A DNA stretch of 64,000 nt, taken from assembly GCA_963827585.1 (NCBI GenBank), contig CAWHCK010000013.1, forward strand, positions 157,317-221,316, read 5' to 3'. A program made the translations under genes and the position numbers. Of the stretch, positions 26,862 through 35,679 are shown piece by piece. The notes beneath the pieces are model-generated. The model was not told where the DNA came from. It did not search any database and saw nothing but the letters and a program-made list of their open reading frames with translations. This DNA comes from VAZQ01 sp963827585. Lineage in GTDB: Bacteria; Pseudomonadota; Alphaproteobacteria; Rhizobiales; Xanthobacteraceae. Within the stretch, counting starts at the first letter, position 1. Every line of letters starts with the position of its first letter.

Positions 26862-27583
26862 TCCGCCGGTGTCACGGTGAAGTCGTCGAAATAGACGTGG
26901 CTATCGGCCTTCGACCACAGGCCTACGCGTCCCGAAACCGGCTTTGCCAAGACGTGCTCCAGATAACGCTTGCCGTCGAGATATCCTTCGATCTTATTGC
27001 CCGCGATGCGAACCTTCAGCTCGTGCCACTGCCGCGTCGGGGTCGGCGTATCGCGAATCCATTTCACGGACGAGCGCTTGCCTCTCTCGAATTTCCACAG
27101 CACGAGATTGTTTTCGAGGGGGTTCGCGCGGATGGCCAGATAGTCGCCATTGGGCTTGAGGTCGAACAGGATGCCGGCACCCTGATCGATGCGGCCGGAA
27201 ATGCCTTCGAACCGCACGCTGATTTCGCCATTGCTGAAGTCCGTGACGTCCTTGGCCACCGCGTAGGGAAAATACGCATAGGCCTGAACGCGATCGAGAA
27301 ATTCGGCATAGCGGTCGCCGTAGAGCGCGCGTGCCTTGTCCGCGACGCCGGTTGCCGCCTGTCCCTCTTTCCACTGGCGGCCGTCAACTGCCAGCACCTT
27401 GTTATTTCCCTCGCTTTCGATCCGCCAGACACCGACGACGCTCACGAACGATTTCGGATCGGCGCCGACGGCCTCGTCCGAGAAGTCGAATTTGAGGGAG
27501 TCCGCGGCGTGGGCGCAGATCAACAACGAGATCACGCCGACGCAAGCGACGGTCAGGGTCATGGTCCGGTTGGCGACTGTCAT
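26858..27583 (-). CDS. Secreted LamG/concanavalin-like domain protein
   Basis: 241 residues with a signal peptide (MTVANRTMTLTVACVGVISL, cleavage near AHAAD). The mature part resembles the jelly-roll seen in 3-keto-disaccharide hydrolase/LamG proteins: SVVGVWRIESEGNNKVLAVD, EISVRFEGISGRIDQGAGIL, WHELKVRIAGNKIEGYLDGK and GRVGLWSKADSHVYFDDFTV. Catalytic function is uncertain; it may bind sugar. It sits between tauE and the MFS gene in the chromate/oxidative island and shares a four-base overlap with the MFS gene. Confidence 0.8.
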   Translation of the reverse strand: MTVANRTMTLTVACVGVISLLICAHAADSLKFDFSDEAVGADPKSFVSVVGVWRIESEGNNKVLAVDGRQWKEGQAATGVADKARALYGDRYAEFLDRVQAYAYFPYAVAKDVTDFSNGEISVRFEGISGRIDQGAGILFDLKPNGDYLAIRANPLENNLVLWKFERGKRSSVKWIRDTPTPTRQWHELKVRIAGNKIEGYLDGKRYLEHVLAKPVSGRVGLWSKADSHVYFDDFTVTPAD

Positions 27584-27610
27584 GGGCGACCTCCTTTTTC
27601 GACGAGATGG

Positions 27611-28370
27611 CTATTGGACCAAATCGGCTCGTCGCAGCGAGAACATCAGCGCAAGACCCGGAGGCCAGCAGCAAGGCGAGCACGAGCTTGCGGAAGCCCG
27701 CTTCGCTGACGCGGCCGTAGAGGCTCAGCCCGAGCCAGGTACCCGCCAGCAGGACCGGGAGCCCCAGGACGAACAAGCGCACGGTATCGGTACCGACCGC
27801 TCCGCCCATTCCCAACCAGAAGGCGCTCAAGGCGAAAATCGCGACGCCGACCGGCTGGAAGACGGCCCGTTGCGAGTCCTTCGGCCAGCCGCGCAGCCCG
27901 CACCAGATCGTCACGATGATGCCGGCAAGACCGGTCGCACCGCCGAGAATTCCGTTGAGGAGGCCCACCCCGGCATCTGCCGATGCTCCGCCAGCCCGGA
28001 TCGGTTTCATGGCGGGCCGAGCCAATCCATAGCTGCTGTAGAGGATCAGCAGCGCGCCGACGCTCGCTCGCATGTAGTCGGGATCGGCCCAGGCGAGAAC
28101 TGCCACGCCCATCGGCACGCCGAGAAAGGCGCCGATCAGGAACGGCCAGAGACGATCCCACTGCAAGGCGCGGCGCAGCTTCCACACCGCAACCCCTTGC
28201 ACGATCAGGCCGAAGGCGATGATCAGGCTGGCGGTCTGCAGGGGCGTGAGAATGTGCAGCCACACCGCCGCGGCGACGAGGCCGAAGGCGAACCCGGCAA
28301 CGCCGGCAACGAGCGCGGCGGCAAAGGTCGCCAGCAGGAAAAAGGCGAAATCAAAGGTCAGAACATCCAT
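27611..28370 (-). CDS. TauE/SafE-family membrane permease (C-terminal indel)
   Basis: A sulfite/anion exporter-type permease with about eight membrane segments (MDVLTFDFAFFLLATFAAAL, VAGFAFGLVAAAVWL, GILGGATGLAGIIVTIWCGL). The ATG at 28370 is the best start; the upstream extension is polar. Near the end (27664) one extra base shifts the frame. Removing it gives LLLASGLALMFSLRRADLVQ and a stop at 27611-27613, the expected short C-terminus. Read literally, the frame instead runs 70 residues into the next gene. It probably exports sulfite or a sulfur oxyanion, in line with the neighbouring rhodanese. Confidence 0.82.
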
Positions 28371-28474
28371 TGTTGCCGCGTGCCTCTGCGATGCGACGCG
28401 CTCTTGCCGTTGGTTGATCCGGTGTTGGATCGGATCGCGAACCAACGCTCCTCGGCAAGCGAGTCGGTGGGAAA

Positions 28475-29365
28475 TCAGCTCTTCGCTCTCGCCGTCTGGT
28501 CGAGCGCGGCCCGCAGCCCCTGGGCTAGCTTTATTGCATCGTCATTGGCCCAGAAGTGCAGGAAGATGAGCCGCGGCTGCTCGGTGAGCATGTGGCTGTG
28601 GATCGCCGTCACGTCGATGCCGTTCGACCGCAGCGCCTTGACCACCTCCTTCACCTCGTCGACCGTGAGGACGAAGTCGCCGGTGATGGCGGCTTTGCCG
28701 CCGCCGGTCGGCTGGAAGTTGATGGCGGTGGCCACGCCCATGGGTCCGGGTGGAGTGATTTGCATTCCGTTGTCGGTGATCGGATCACGCCGCGGCACCG
28801 CGAATTGATAGACGCCGCCGGTGGCCTGCCCCTTGGCGCCGATGATCCGGTCGAGCTGGGCGGTGTCGAGATCGATCGCGGGCGAGGGGGCCGCGGCGGC
28901 GGGTGGGGCGAGGGGGGTCTTGCTGGCGACTAGCGCGGTGCGCAGCGCGATCGCGAGCTTCACCGGATCGCCATGCCCGCCGATGTGCATGTAGAACGTC
29001 GCGGGGCTGCTGCGCAGGATGTGATTGTGGACGGCGGTGATCTCGATGTCGTTCTCGATCAGCTTGGCCATGACCGGACTGATTTCGGTCTCGAGCAGCA
29101 CGAGATCGCCCATGATCATCGCTCCGCCATGGGCCGGCTTGAACGCCACCCAGCCGCCGAGCGCCAATGCTGGCCTGATGGTGACGCCGTCGAGCGTCAC
29201 CGTGAGGTCGGTGCGCGGAAATCCGTAGCGATGAACATCACCGGATACGGCGGCAGTCCTTCCCAGGACGTCATCGACCTGTTTCCAATCGATGTCCTGG
29301 GCGCGGGCAGACGTGCCGATAGTCGCCATGATGGTGCAAATTGCGAGCACGTGAATAGCACGCAT
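28475..29365 (-). CDS. DUF1259-domain secreted protein
   Basis: 296 residues with a signal peptide (MRAIHVLAICTIMATIGTSA, then RAQDIDW). It has two tandem DUF1259-like domains (about 25-150 and 165-290). Each has the pattern VxxGKxxVSGxVYxFxxPRxD, as in GRTAAVSGDVHRYGFPRTDL and GAKGQATGGVYQFAVPRRDP. Each also has a histidine motif (ITAVHNHILRSSPATFYMHI; VTAIHSHMLTEQPRLIFLHF). Members resemble LppY/LpqO lipoproteins of unknown function. Its occurrence beside a periplasmic superoxide dismutase and chrA suggests a periplasmic stress role. Confidence 0.86.
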   Translation of the reverse strand: MRAIHVLAICTIMATIGTSARAQDIDWKQVDDVLGRTAAVSGDVHRYGFPRTDLTVTLDGVTIRPALALGGWVAFKPAHGGAMIMGDLVLLETEISPVMAKLIENDIEITAVHNHILRSSPATFYMHIGGHGDPVKLAIALRTALVASKTPLAPPAAAAPSPAIDLDTAQLDRIIGAKGQATGGVYQFAVPRRDPITDNGMQITPPGPMGVATAINFQPTGGGKAAITGDFVLTVDEVKEVVKALRSNGIDVTAIHSHMLTEQPRLIFLHFWANDDAIKLAQGLRAALDQTARAKS

Positions 29366-29478
29366 GATCGTGTTCTCCTGGTCCTGGGCTCACAGCCCTG
29401 TTGCGCCCGCCGCCCCTCATGTCAGTGCATTTTCTTGCAATGACGCGGACGCGCGCCGCGTTCATTGCGTTGAGCCGC

Positions 29479-29520
29479 TCCGTGGGCTCTCATGAGAAGT
29501 CCGTAGGCTCTCATGAGAAG
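29479..29520. repeat. Two tandem 21-base repeats containing TCTCATGAGA
   Basis: Bases 29479-29499 and 29500-29520 are 20/21 identical. Each contains the palindrome TCTCATGAGA. They lie in the gap upstream of the DUF1259 gene and downstream of the SOD gene. The CATGAGAA core is shared with the leader motifs upstream of the chrB-type genes. Confidence 0.7.
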
Positions 29521-29529
29521 AAAGCCCAG

Positions 29530-30231
29530 CTAGGCTTCTCGGCTGTAGCGCTCGTAGAGCTTCACAGCGTTGTCCCAGCGGATCGCATCCATGAAGACAT
29601 CGACGTAACGTGCTGCCGCGGCGCCGTAGTCCATATGATAGGCGTGCTCGTACATGTCGAGCACGAGGACCGGCCGTCCGCCGGCGAGCGTCGTCGTGTG
29701 ATCGGCAGCCCACTGGTTGACCAACCGCTTGTCCCTTGGTGAATAGGAAAGGATCACCCAGCCGGATCCTCCGCCCTCCGCCTTGCCCATCGCCGAGAAT
29801 TCCGTGTGCCAGCGGTCGAGGCTGCCGAAGTCACGCCTAATCGCTTCAAGCAGTGCGCCACCGGGCGCAGCACCACCGCCCAAGCTGTCGAAGTATACTT
29901 CGTGCAAGATCATGGAGTTTGCGGCGATCAGTTCTTCGCGCTTGAGGCCGTTGACCACGAAGTTCGGCGCTTTGGCGAAGTCCAGCTCGGCGAGCTGGGC
30001 GCCGATCGCATTGAGCCGTTTCACCGCGCCGACATAGTTGTTCTCGTAGTGGCTCACCAAGACTTTCTCGGAAATCCCCTTGATGCTCTTCGGATCGAGC
30101 GAAAGCGGTTTTGCGTCGTAAGTCATGGGTTTGGCTCCGGTCTGGGCAATTGCGGGCTGGTCGATCAGGCTCGCCGCGGCTGCAGCGCCTGCTACAAGGC
30201 CCATGCCTTGAATGAAGTCCCGTCGTTCCAT
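29530..30231 (-). CDS. chrC: Exported Fe/Mn superoxide dismutase of the chromate cluster
   Basis: 233 residues. The first 30 are a Tat-like signal (MERRDFIQGMGLVAGAAAAA, cleavage near PAIAQ). The dismutase fold follows with the four metal ligands in place: His in LVSHYENNYVGAV, His in ILHEVYFDSLGG, then Asp and His in VLDMYEHAYHMDYG. Length fits the family plus the signal. In characterised chromate islands such as TnOtChr, a superoxide dismutase gene (chrC) accompanies chrB and chrA. The position here supports the same role, removing superoxide formed during chromate reduction, but in the periplasm. Confidence 0.9.
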   Translation of the reverse strand: MERRDFIQGMGLVAGAAAAASLIDQPAIAQTGAKPMTYDAKPLSLDPKSIKGISEKVLVSHYENNYVGAVKRLNAIGAQLAELDFAKAPNFVVNGLKREELIAANSMILHEVYFDSLGGGAAPGGALLEAIRRDFGSLDRWHTEFSAMGKAEGGGSGWVILSYSPRDKRLVNQWAADHTTTLAGGRPVLVLDMYEHAYHMDYGAAAARYVDVFMDAIRWDNAVKLYERYSREA

Positions 30232-30341
30232 TTGATGCTTCCTTTCTTTCTCGTGGGTTGTGCTCCCCGAGCCGAATTGTGCGAACCGCTATCGCGCGAT
30301 GACTTTTCTTCAAATCGTCATCGCGCTCTAACTTATTGCTG

Positions 30342-30390
30342 GAGCATGATCTTTTCCGAAAACCAGTACCCACTTTTCGGGATCATGCTC
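30342..30390. repeat. Palindromic repeat with GAGCATGATC arms
   Basis: GAGCATGATC (30342-30351) pairs with GATCATGCTC (30381-30390). Inner arms CCGAAAA and TTTTCGG extend the stem around a short loop. A variant lies at 47344-47409. I associate this type with dispersed repeats of Bradyrhizobium relatives. It lies between the SOD and chrA genes and could act as an mRNA processing or stabilising hairpin. Confidence 0.75.
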
Positions 30391-30461
30391 TAGTGTCCCA
30401 ATTCCGAAGTTCGCAAGTGCTCGCGGCACACTCTCATGCGAACTTCGGGTTCGGGGCACTA
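30391..30461. repeat. MITE-like palindromic element with 25-base arms
   Basis: A 25-base left arm at 30391-30415 (starting TAGTGTCCCAATTCCGAAG) is the imperfect inverse of 30437-30461. The ends TAGTG and CACTA are reminiscent of short transposon-derived elements. It directly abuts the preceding palindrome, so two repeats are stacked between chrA and the SOD gene. Confidence 0.75.
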
Positions 30462-30473
30462 GCGCGTGGGCGT

Positions 30474-31880
30474 TCATTGGATCGCTCCAAGCAGATAAAG
30501 AAGGACCCCCGCGATGCAGCAGGTCGCGAGCGTCGGGATCATGCCGACCTTGAACCGGAAAATCGCGACGGCAGCCGCGATGGACAGGGCGAGAGCCCAC
30601 GGGTCGACGCTGGCGAGATTCGGTGCGTCGAACGAGAACGGGAAGGCGCGGACCGGCACGGTCTCGCGGAACACGGTGTGGACGGCGAACCAGATCGCGA
30701 GGTTCAAGACCACGCCGACGACCGCCGCCGTAATGGCGGAGAGCGCGGCGTTCACGGCCTTGTTGCCGCGCAGCGTCTCGACGAACGGCGCGCCCAGGAA
30801 AATCCAGAGGAAGCAGGGCGTGAAGGTGACCCAGGTGGCGAGCAGGCCGCCCAGGGTGCCGGCCAGCATCGGCGAGAGCGCGCCGGGATCACGGTAGGCC
30901 GCCATGAAGCCCACGAATTGCAGCACCATGATCAGCGGGCCGGGCGTGGTCTCGGCCATTCCGAGGCCGTCGAGCATCTCGCCGGGCGTGACCCAGCCGT
31001 AGTGGTCGACTGCCTGCTGCGCCACATAGGCCAGCACCGCGTAGGCGCCGCCGAACGTGACCACCGCCATCTTGCTGAAGAAGACGGCGATCTGGCTGAA
31101 GACATTGGCGCTGCCGAGCGTGGCGAGGAGCGCGACGACCGGGATGAGCCAGAGCGCGAGCCAAACAGCCGAGACGCCCAACGCGCGCGCGACCGTCGGT
31201 CGGGCGTGCTCGGGTATCCCCTCGCCGAGCATGTCGTCGACGACGGCCGATTTGTCCTTGCCGGCGGCCGGACCATGCCCCGCGTTGGTCTGAAACTCGG
31301 CCAAGCCCATCGACCCGGCGGCGAAGCCGATGATCGCCGCGCCGAACACGATGATGGGAAAGGGAACATTGAAAAAGAAGATGCCCACGAAAGCTGCGGC
31401 TGCGAGGGCGATCATCACTTGGTTCTTGAGCGCGCGCTTGCCGATCCGAAACACCGCCTCGAGCACGATCGCGAGAACGGCGGCTTTGAGCCCGAAGAAC
31501 AGCGCGACCACGATCGGCACGCTGCCCCAGGCGGCGTAGACGTAGCTCAGCGCCATGATGGCGATGATGCCGGGAATGACGAACAGCACGCCCGCCATGA
31601 TGCCGCCAAGCGTGCGATGCATCAGCCAGCCGATATAGGTCGCAAGCTGTTGCGCCTCGGGCCCCGGCAGCAGCATGCAATAGTTGAGCGCATGCAGGAA
31701 CCGCTCTTCGGAAACCCAGCGCTTCTCTTCCACGAGAATGCGGTGCATGACCGCGATCTGGCCGGCGGGGCCGCCGAAGCTCAGGCTCGCGACCCGAAGC
31801 CAGGTCTGGAACGCTTCGCCCAGCGGCACCCCGTGATGACGCTCCGCGCGGCCTTGCGTCACCACTGAAAGATCAGCCAT
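30474..31880 (-). CDS. chrA: Chromate transporter
   Basis: CHR-family chromate efflux permease, long two-domain type, 468 residues with about ten or more membrane segments. The N-terminal half carries ASLSFGGPAGQIAVMHRILV and CMLLPGPEAQQLATYIGW. The C-terminal half carries the antiparallel copy VVTFGGAYAVLAYVAQQAVD, with GLGMAETTPGPLIMVLQFVG. Both CHR signatures are intact. The start overlaps the end of the rhodanese-ChrB_C gene by eight bases, indicating one transcript. It exports chromate from the cytoplasm. Confidence 0.95.
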   Translation of the reverse strand: MADLSVVTQGRAERHHGVPLGEAFQTWLRVASLSFGGPAGQIAVMHRILVEEKRWVSEERFLHALNYCMLLPGPEAQQLATYIGWLMHRTLGGIMAGVLFVIPGIIAIMALSYVYAAWGSVPIVVALFFGLKAAVLAIVLEAVFRIGKRALKNQVMIALAAAAFVGIFFFNVPFPIIVFGAAIIGFAAGSMGLAEFQTNAGHGPAAGKDKSAVVDDMLGEGIPEHARPTVARALGVSAVWLALWLIPVVALLATLGSANVFSQIAVFFSKMAVVTFGGAYAVLAYVAQQAVDHYGWVTPGEMLDGLGMAETTPGPLIMVLQFVGFMAAYRDPGALSPMLAGTLGGLLATWVTFTPCFLWIFLGAPFVETLRGNKAVNAALSAITAAVVGVVLNLAIWFAVHTVFRETVPVRAFPFSFDAPNLASVDPWALALSIAAAVAIFRFKVGMIPTLATCCIAGVLLYLLGAIQ

Positions 31881-32688
31881 GGCGGGCCTGCTTGAGGGTC
31901 GCAGGCCAATTGTGCGTCTCCGCCTGGAGAGTTCGACACCAGGTATAGAGCGCGTCGTACATCACCATGCCGTGGGCGAGCATTTGGTGATCGTTCGGAA
32001 AGTTCGCGGACAGGCCCAACGAGATGGCGAACAGGCCGCCGCACTGCGGGGTCAGATCATGGCGTGAGGTATCGGCGCCCCTGACGATGGTCGCCAGATG
32101 GTCAAGCGCGGGATCCTTGATGCCGTAGATGCGAAGGATGGTATCGAACGAGCAGCGCTCGCCCTCATGGGTGAATTCGACGCCGTCGATATCGTAGGGC
32201 GTTCCGCCGGTCTCTTCGGCGACGTTGAGGACGTCCTTGGTCGGGACGTAGATGAATTCCGCTTCCGGGTCGATGAACCGCTGGATCAGCCACGGACAAG
32301 CGATGCGGTCGATTTTCGGGCGCTCTCGCGTCACCCACTTGCCGGGTGCCATGCCGATCGTGCGGCGCGTCGGCAGACCGCTTTCAATCCAGTCGGCGAT
32401 GCCACCCTGCAGATACATGGCATCGACTCCCGCGGCACGTAGGGCAGCGGTTACGCCTTGGCTGACTTGGCGCCCATGGACGCAGTGCACGACCACCTGG
32501 CGTCCGCTGGGCAAGTGCTTGCGCCACTGTTCCACGTCATCCGGAGGCCGATGGAATGCGGATACGATGAGCTCGCTCGCCGCGGCAAAATCGGCCGGGC
32601 GCCGAACATCGACGACGGTCGGGGCCGAGGCGGTGCCGAGCCGAGCGTAAAGATCGGTTGACGAGATTGCAGGAAAAGTTTGCTCCAT
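31873..32688 (-). CDS. Rhodanese-ChrB C-terminal domain fusion
   Basis: 271 residues with two domains. Residues 1-115 are a rhodanese: TVVDVRRPADFAAA, and the active-site Cys loop VVHCVHGRQVSQGV. Residues 120-265 are a ChrB_C domain: KWVTRERPKIDRIACPWLIQ, FIDPEAEFIYVP and DGVEFTHEGERCSFDTILRI. Such fusions are known in chromate resistance clusters as 'sulfurtransferase/chromate resistance' proteins. The gene lies 18 bases downstream of the corrected chrB end and overlaps chrA. A role in persulfide-linked chromate sensing or reduction is inference. Confidence 0.9.
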   Translation of the reverse strand: MEQTFPAISSTDLYARLGTASAPTVVDVRRPADFAAASELIVSAFHRPPDDVEQWRKHLPSGRQVVVHCVHGRQVSQGVTAALRAAGVDAMYLQGGIADWIESGLPTRRTIGMAPGKWVTRERPKIDRIACPWLIQRFIDPEAEFIYVPTKDVLNVAEETGGTPYDIDGVEFTHEGERCSFDTILRIYGIKDPALDHLATIVRGADTSRHDLTPQCGGLFAISLGLSANFPNDHQMLAHGMVMYDALYTWCRTLQAETHNWPATLKQARHG

Positions 32689-32706
32689 GACAGTTCACCT
32701 CGCTTG

Positions 32707-33751
32707 CTATCGGCGCTTCTTCCGGAAGTACTCGTAGAGATTGTTGAACACCTCGTTGCCGCGCGCGATCCGTTCCGAGTTCATCGTTGGTCAGGACGCT
32801 GATGCCTTCGATCAGAGTCCTGATGCCTGCGACCTCGGTCCGGCCGAACTTGTCGTCCTTGAGGTCGATGTCGTGGATGATCTCCGCGATGGCGCGCAGC
32901 GCAGGGTCCTTCAGCGCATTGCGCTCCAGCAGCACTTCGAACGTGCATTTGTCGCCCTCGTGGGTGAACTCGGCCTCGAACATATCGAAGCGCAGCTCGC
33001 CGTCGTCGGGGCGATAGCCCTTGCCGGACACGAACTTGAAGCGAGCTTCGGGATCGATGAAACGATGGATCAACCACGCGCTGGCAATGCGATCGACGTA
33101 TACGCCTTGGCGCGTGACCCAGGTTCTGCCGCGCAGTGTCCCAAAGGCGCTCGCTCCAGAGTCAACCGCCGCTTTCTTCGTCACGTCCGCATCCTCGTTC
33201 AATCGAGCTTCCAGGTTCCTGAGCACGCCCTCTGCCTTTTCGCGACCGATGGCGCCGAAGAAATCGATCGAAGCCACCGCGGCGAGGCGTTTGCGTAGCC
33301 GCGCGATCTGCACCCGAAGCTCGGCGAGCGCTTGAGGCTTTGCGCTGGGGCGCAGCGCCTTTGCCAAGGCGCGCGCGTCCTTGGCCACGTCCTCGTAGTC
33401 GGCATCGCGGGCCTGGTCGAAGAGCGCCCGGACCCCCTCGTCCGAAAGGCCGTCGATCAGACGCGCCTCGCAGACGACGGCTTCACCGCCGCCTTCGACG
33501 ATCTCGCGCAGCAGCCACTCGAAATCCTCCTGCGTCTCTTCATTCATCGGCAGCGCGTGCACCGCGTTCTTGACCGCGATGGCGCCGAGGTCCTGCAGCC
33601 GGCGCCAGACCTTGACGCGAAGATATGCAGGCTTTGCCGGAAGCTGGTGGATGAGCAGCAACCAGCTGTGTGCCAGCGTCTTGGGTGCTCCGACATTCAT
33701 GGGACCGAGTTCTGTATCAAAGCGGAAATGAATATGCAACACATGTATCAT
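32707..33751 (-). CDS. chrB: Chromate resistance regulator ChrB (C-terminal indel)
   Basis: ChrB senses chromate and controls chrA in characterised systems. I favour the Met at 33751 (MIHVLHIHFRFDTELGPMNV), since the same first residues occur in the paralogue at 35549; the Met at 33701 is an alternative. The N-terminal domain has LPAKPAYLRVKVWRRLQDLG and AVKNAVHALP. The C-terminal ChrB_C domain has WVTRQGVYVDRIASAWLIHR, FIDPEARFKF and EAEFTHEGDKCTFEVLLERN. Near 32780 one indel breaks the frame. Correcting it gives ERIARGNEVFNNLYEYFRKK and a stop at 32707-32709. Read literally, the frame runs into the next gene. Confidence 0.9.
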
Positions 33752-33798
33752 TTCAAATTCGCGTGTAGATGGTGCGAGGGCTCGGTGGCGGAATCGTT

Positions 33799-33840
33799 CA
33801 TGAGAAATTCTAGGGCGGGGCGGAAAAACGATGCTTTGCG
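33799..33840 (-). promoter_or_regulatory. Shared leader motif 1, upstream of chrB
   Basis: CATGAGAAATTCT (33799-33811) and AAACGATGCTTTGC (33827-33840) are separated by 15 bases, upstream of the chrB start. The same pair occurs at 35563-35603 and, diverged, at 38132-38172. GAGAAATTCTA is a near-palindrome. It is a candidate binding site for a LysR-type or ChrB regulator. Confidence 0.65.
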
Positions 33841-33888
33841 CGAAAGCGACGCGGCACCCTATTCGCAAGGCTCCGAAAGGGCCGACAC

Positions 33889-34263
33889 ATGTATCGATCA
33901 TGCATATCCGGGCTGCTGGCAGGCTTCATTGGACTCATCAGCGTGACGCAAGCCGTTGGCCAGCAGGTATGCAGGCCTGCCTTGGCATTCACGGAGGTCC
34001 GATTTTCCGAGATGCAGCCGCCAACGATGGAGCGGAAATGGACCGCAGTCGTGTCGGTCGATGCGTCACGCTGCGCGATGAATTCTGCAGGATACTTCGA
34101 GATCGTTTTCTCGCGGCTAAAGGAAACCGGAGTCGAAATCGAATTTTCGGAGAAATTCACATGGTTGCCGCCTTCGGTAAGAGTTGCGGTCGATTTTTGG
34201 GCCGACGAAGCAGTGGAGCACTACTGGATCAGCAACGTTTCAGCGTGCCCGTGCTCGAGATAA
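33889..34263 (+). CDS. Small exported protein of unknown function
   Basis: 124 residues with a signal peptide (MYRSCISGLLAGFIGLISVT, cleavage near AVGQQ). The mature part is beta-rich with KWTAVVSVDASRCAMNSAGY, FEIVFSRLKETGVEIEFSEK and a CxC ending (SACPCSR). No family is recognised. It is divergent from chrB, and the shared leader motif lies in the 137-base gap between them, so it may be co-regulated. The AAGGG site is weak. Confidence 0.65.
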   Translation: MYRSCISGLLAGFIGLISVTQAVGQQVCRPALAFTEVRFSEMQPPTMERKWTAVVSVDASRCAMNSAGYFEIVFSRLKETGVEIEFSEKFTWLPPSVRVAVDFWADEAVEHYWISNVSACPCSR

Positions 34264-34302
34264 AGCATTCCCTCCAGCAAGCTCATCACCGTCGCAGCCA
34301 CA

Positions 34303-35292
34303 TCAGCCTAACCAAAACCTGGTGCCCAGCCCGCGGTCGCCCGCAAGCTCAAATGCACGCGCGGCGGCGGCCGCGTCCTGAATGCCGGTGCCGGAGCTGT
34401 CGAAGATAGTGATCTCATCCGCATTTGAGCGCCCGCAGCGGCGGCCGGTAACAAGGTCTCCGAGCTCGGCGTGAACCGCGTCAGGCGTCATCCGCCCCAT
34501 CCTGATGGCGTGATGCAGGTCGCCCATCGTCGCGCACTGCGCGAGGATGTCGGTGACCACGGTCGCCTGCGCCATGAGGTCGGGATCAATTTCGCTCTTT
34601 TGCGGATTGTCCGCGCCCACGGCGGCGATGAAGGTACCGGGGCGCACGTCGCCGGGCCCCAAATACGGCTCATGCGAGGTGGTGCACGTCACAATGACAT
34701 CGCTTTCGAGCGTGGCTGCGCGCAGGCTTGCCGGCAACTCGATCTTGATGCCATGTTGTTTAGACATTGCATCCACAAATCCGGCGGCGGCGGCAGCATC
34801 CTTATCCCACGCAAAGACGCGTCTGATATCGAGGACATGACGGAGCGCGGCGAGCTGACTGCGGCCTTGGTCGCCGCAGCCACAAATCGTCGCCGTTCGA
34901 GAGTCGCGACGTGCGAGGTAGCGGGTGGCGACGGCGGTGGCGGCGGCGGTGCGCTTGATCGTCACTTCGATGGAATCAAGGAAGGCCAAGGGCCGTCCGT
35001 TTTCGGCGTCGAGAAGCAGGATTGCACCCTGGATGGTGGGCAGGCCCCACAGGCGCCGGTTTTGCGGGAAATTGGCATTGGTCTTGATTGCTACATAGCG
35101 ACGCCCGAGCGGCAGGCTCGCCGCCTTGACATGAAAACCTCCGCCTTCCGCCGGGATGTGAAGCGGCGCCGGGGAGATCGCTTGCCCTTCGGCATGGAGG
35201 CGGAACGCATTGGCGATCGCCGCAACGTATTCGCCGAACGGCATCAACGTTTCGATGTCGCTGCGCGATAACAGGATTATCTCGTTTGCCAT
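34303..35292 (-). CDS. Ornithine cyclodeaminase/mu-crystallin family protein
   Basis: 329 residues. An NAD(P)-dependent enzyme of the OCD/mu-crystallin family. Visible features are IILLSRSDIETLMPFGEYVA at the start, FHVKAASLPLGRRYVAIKTN, ALLLVDAENG-like GAILLLDAENGRPLAFLDS, RTAAATAVATRYLARRD, the Rossmann motif ATICGCGDQGRSQL, and GTFIAAVGADNPQKSEIDP. The end is intact. It overlaps the preceding truncated ChrB-like gene by 16 bases, so it is translationally coupled. Members act on ornithine, alanine, lysine or ketimines; the substrate is not predictable, and its link to metal stress is unusual. Confidence 0.9.
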   Translation of the reverse strand: MANEIILLSRSDIETLMPFGEYVAAIANAFRLHAEGQAISPAPLHIPAEGGGFHVKAASLPLGRRYVAIKTNANFPQNRRLWGLPTIQGAILLLDAENGRPLAFLDSIEVTIKRTAAATAVATRYLARRDSRTATICGCGDQGRSQLAALRHVLDIRRVFAWDKDAAAAAGFVDAMSKQHGIKIELPASLRAATLESDVIVTCTTSHEPYLGPGDVRPGTFIAAVGADNPQKSEIDPDLMAQATVVTDILAQCATMGDLHHAIRMGRMTPDAVHAELGDLVTGRRCGRSNADEITIFDSSGTGIQDAAAAARAFELAGDRGLGTRFWLG

Positions 35293-35549
35293 TTTTCGGT
35301 CTCCTTGGTCGACCGCACGTCGCGAGCGACCACTTGGTCGAAGAGGGGCGCGGATCGCGCATGCAGCGCGTACTTGACCGCGATGGCGCCGAGGCCCTGC
35401 AGCCGGCGCCAGATCTTGACGCGGAAATAGACAGGCTTTGCCGGGATTCGATCGACGAGCAGAAGTCGGCTGTACGCCAGCGTCTCGAGCGGCATTGACG
35501 ATATTGACAGTGTATCAGGCTTATAATAAAGCTGCAACACATGTATCAT
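35277..35549 (-). CDS. Truncated ChrB-like N-terminal protein
   Basis: 90 residues. MIHVLQLYYKPDTLSI, YSRLLLVDRIPAKPVYFRVK and IWRRLQGLGAIAVKYALHAR align with the N-terminus of the full ChrB encoded 1.8 kb downstream. The central and ChrB_C parts are missing; after residue 70 the sequence departs into DQVVARDVRSTKETEKWQTR. It may be a domain-only ChrB or a deletion product. The first codons are nearly identical to those of chrB, and 24 bases around the start are identical (35533-35556 and 33735-33758). It leads into the OCD gene. Confidence 0.8.
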   Translation of the reverse strand: MIHVLQLYYKPDTLSISSMPLETLAYSRLLLVDRIPAKPVYFRVKIWRRLQGLGAIAVKYALHARSAPLFDQVVARDVRSTKETEKWQTR

Positions 35550-35562
35550 TTCAAATAGTGAT

Positions 35563-35603
35563 CATGAGAAATTCTCAGCCAGGCTGGAGAAACGATGCTT
35601 TGC
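35563..35603 (-). promoter_or_regulatory. Shared leader motif 2, upstream of the ChrB-like/OCD operon
   Basis: CATGAGAAATTCT (35563-35575), here extended to the perfect palindrome GAGAAATTCTC, is followed after 14 bases by AAACGATGCTTTGC (35590-35603). Order and near-identical spacing match the copy upstream of chrB. Confidence 0.68.
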
Positions 35604-35679
35604 ACGAATGACGGGAAGTCCCTTATTTGCGTGGCTCAAGGACGGGATACGTCCGTCCATCACCTGAGGAGCATGAAAA

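Noticed and set aside
32537..32706. C-terminal extension of ChrB past 32707
   Set aside because: It overlaps the start of the rhodanese-ChrB_C gene and has no family similarity; the family end is recovered by one base correction.
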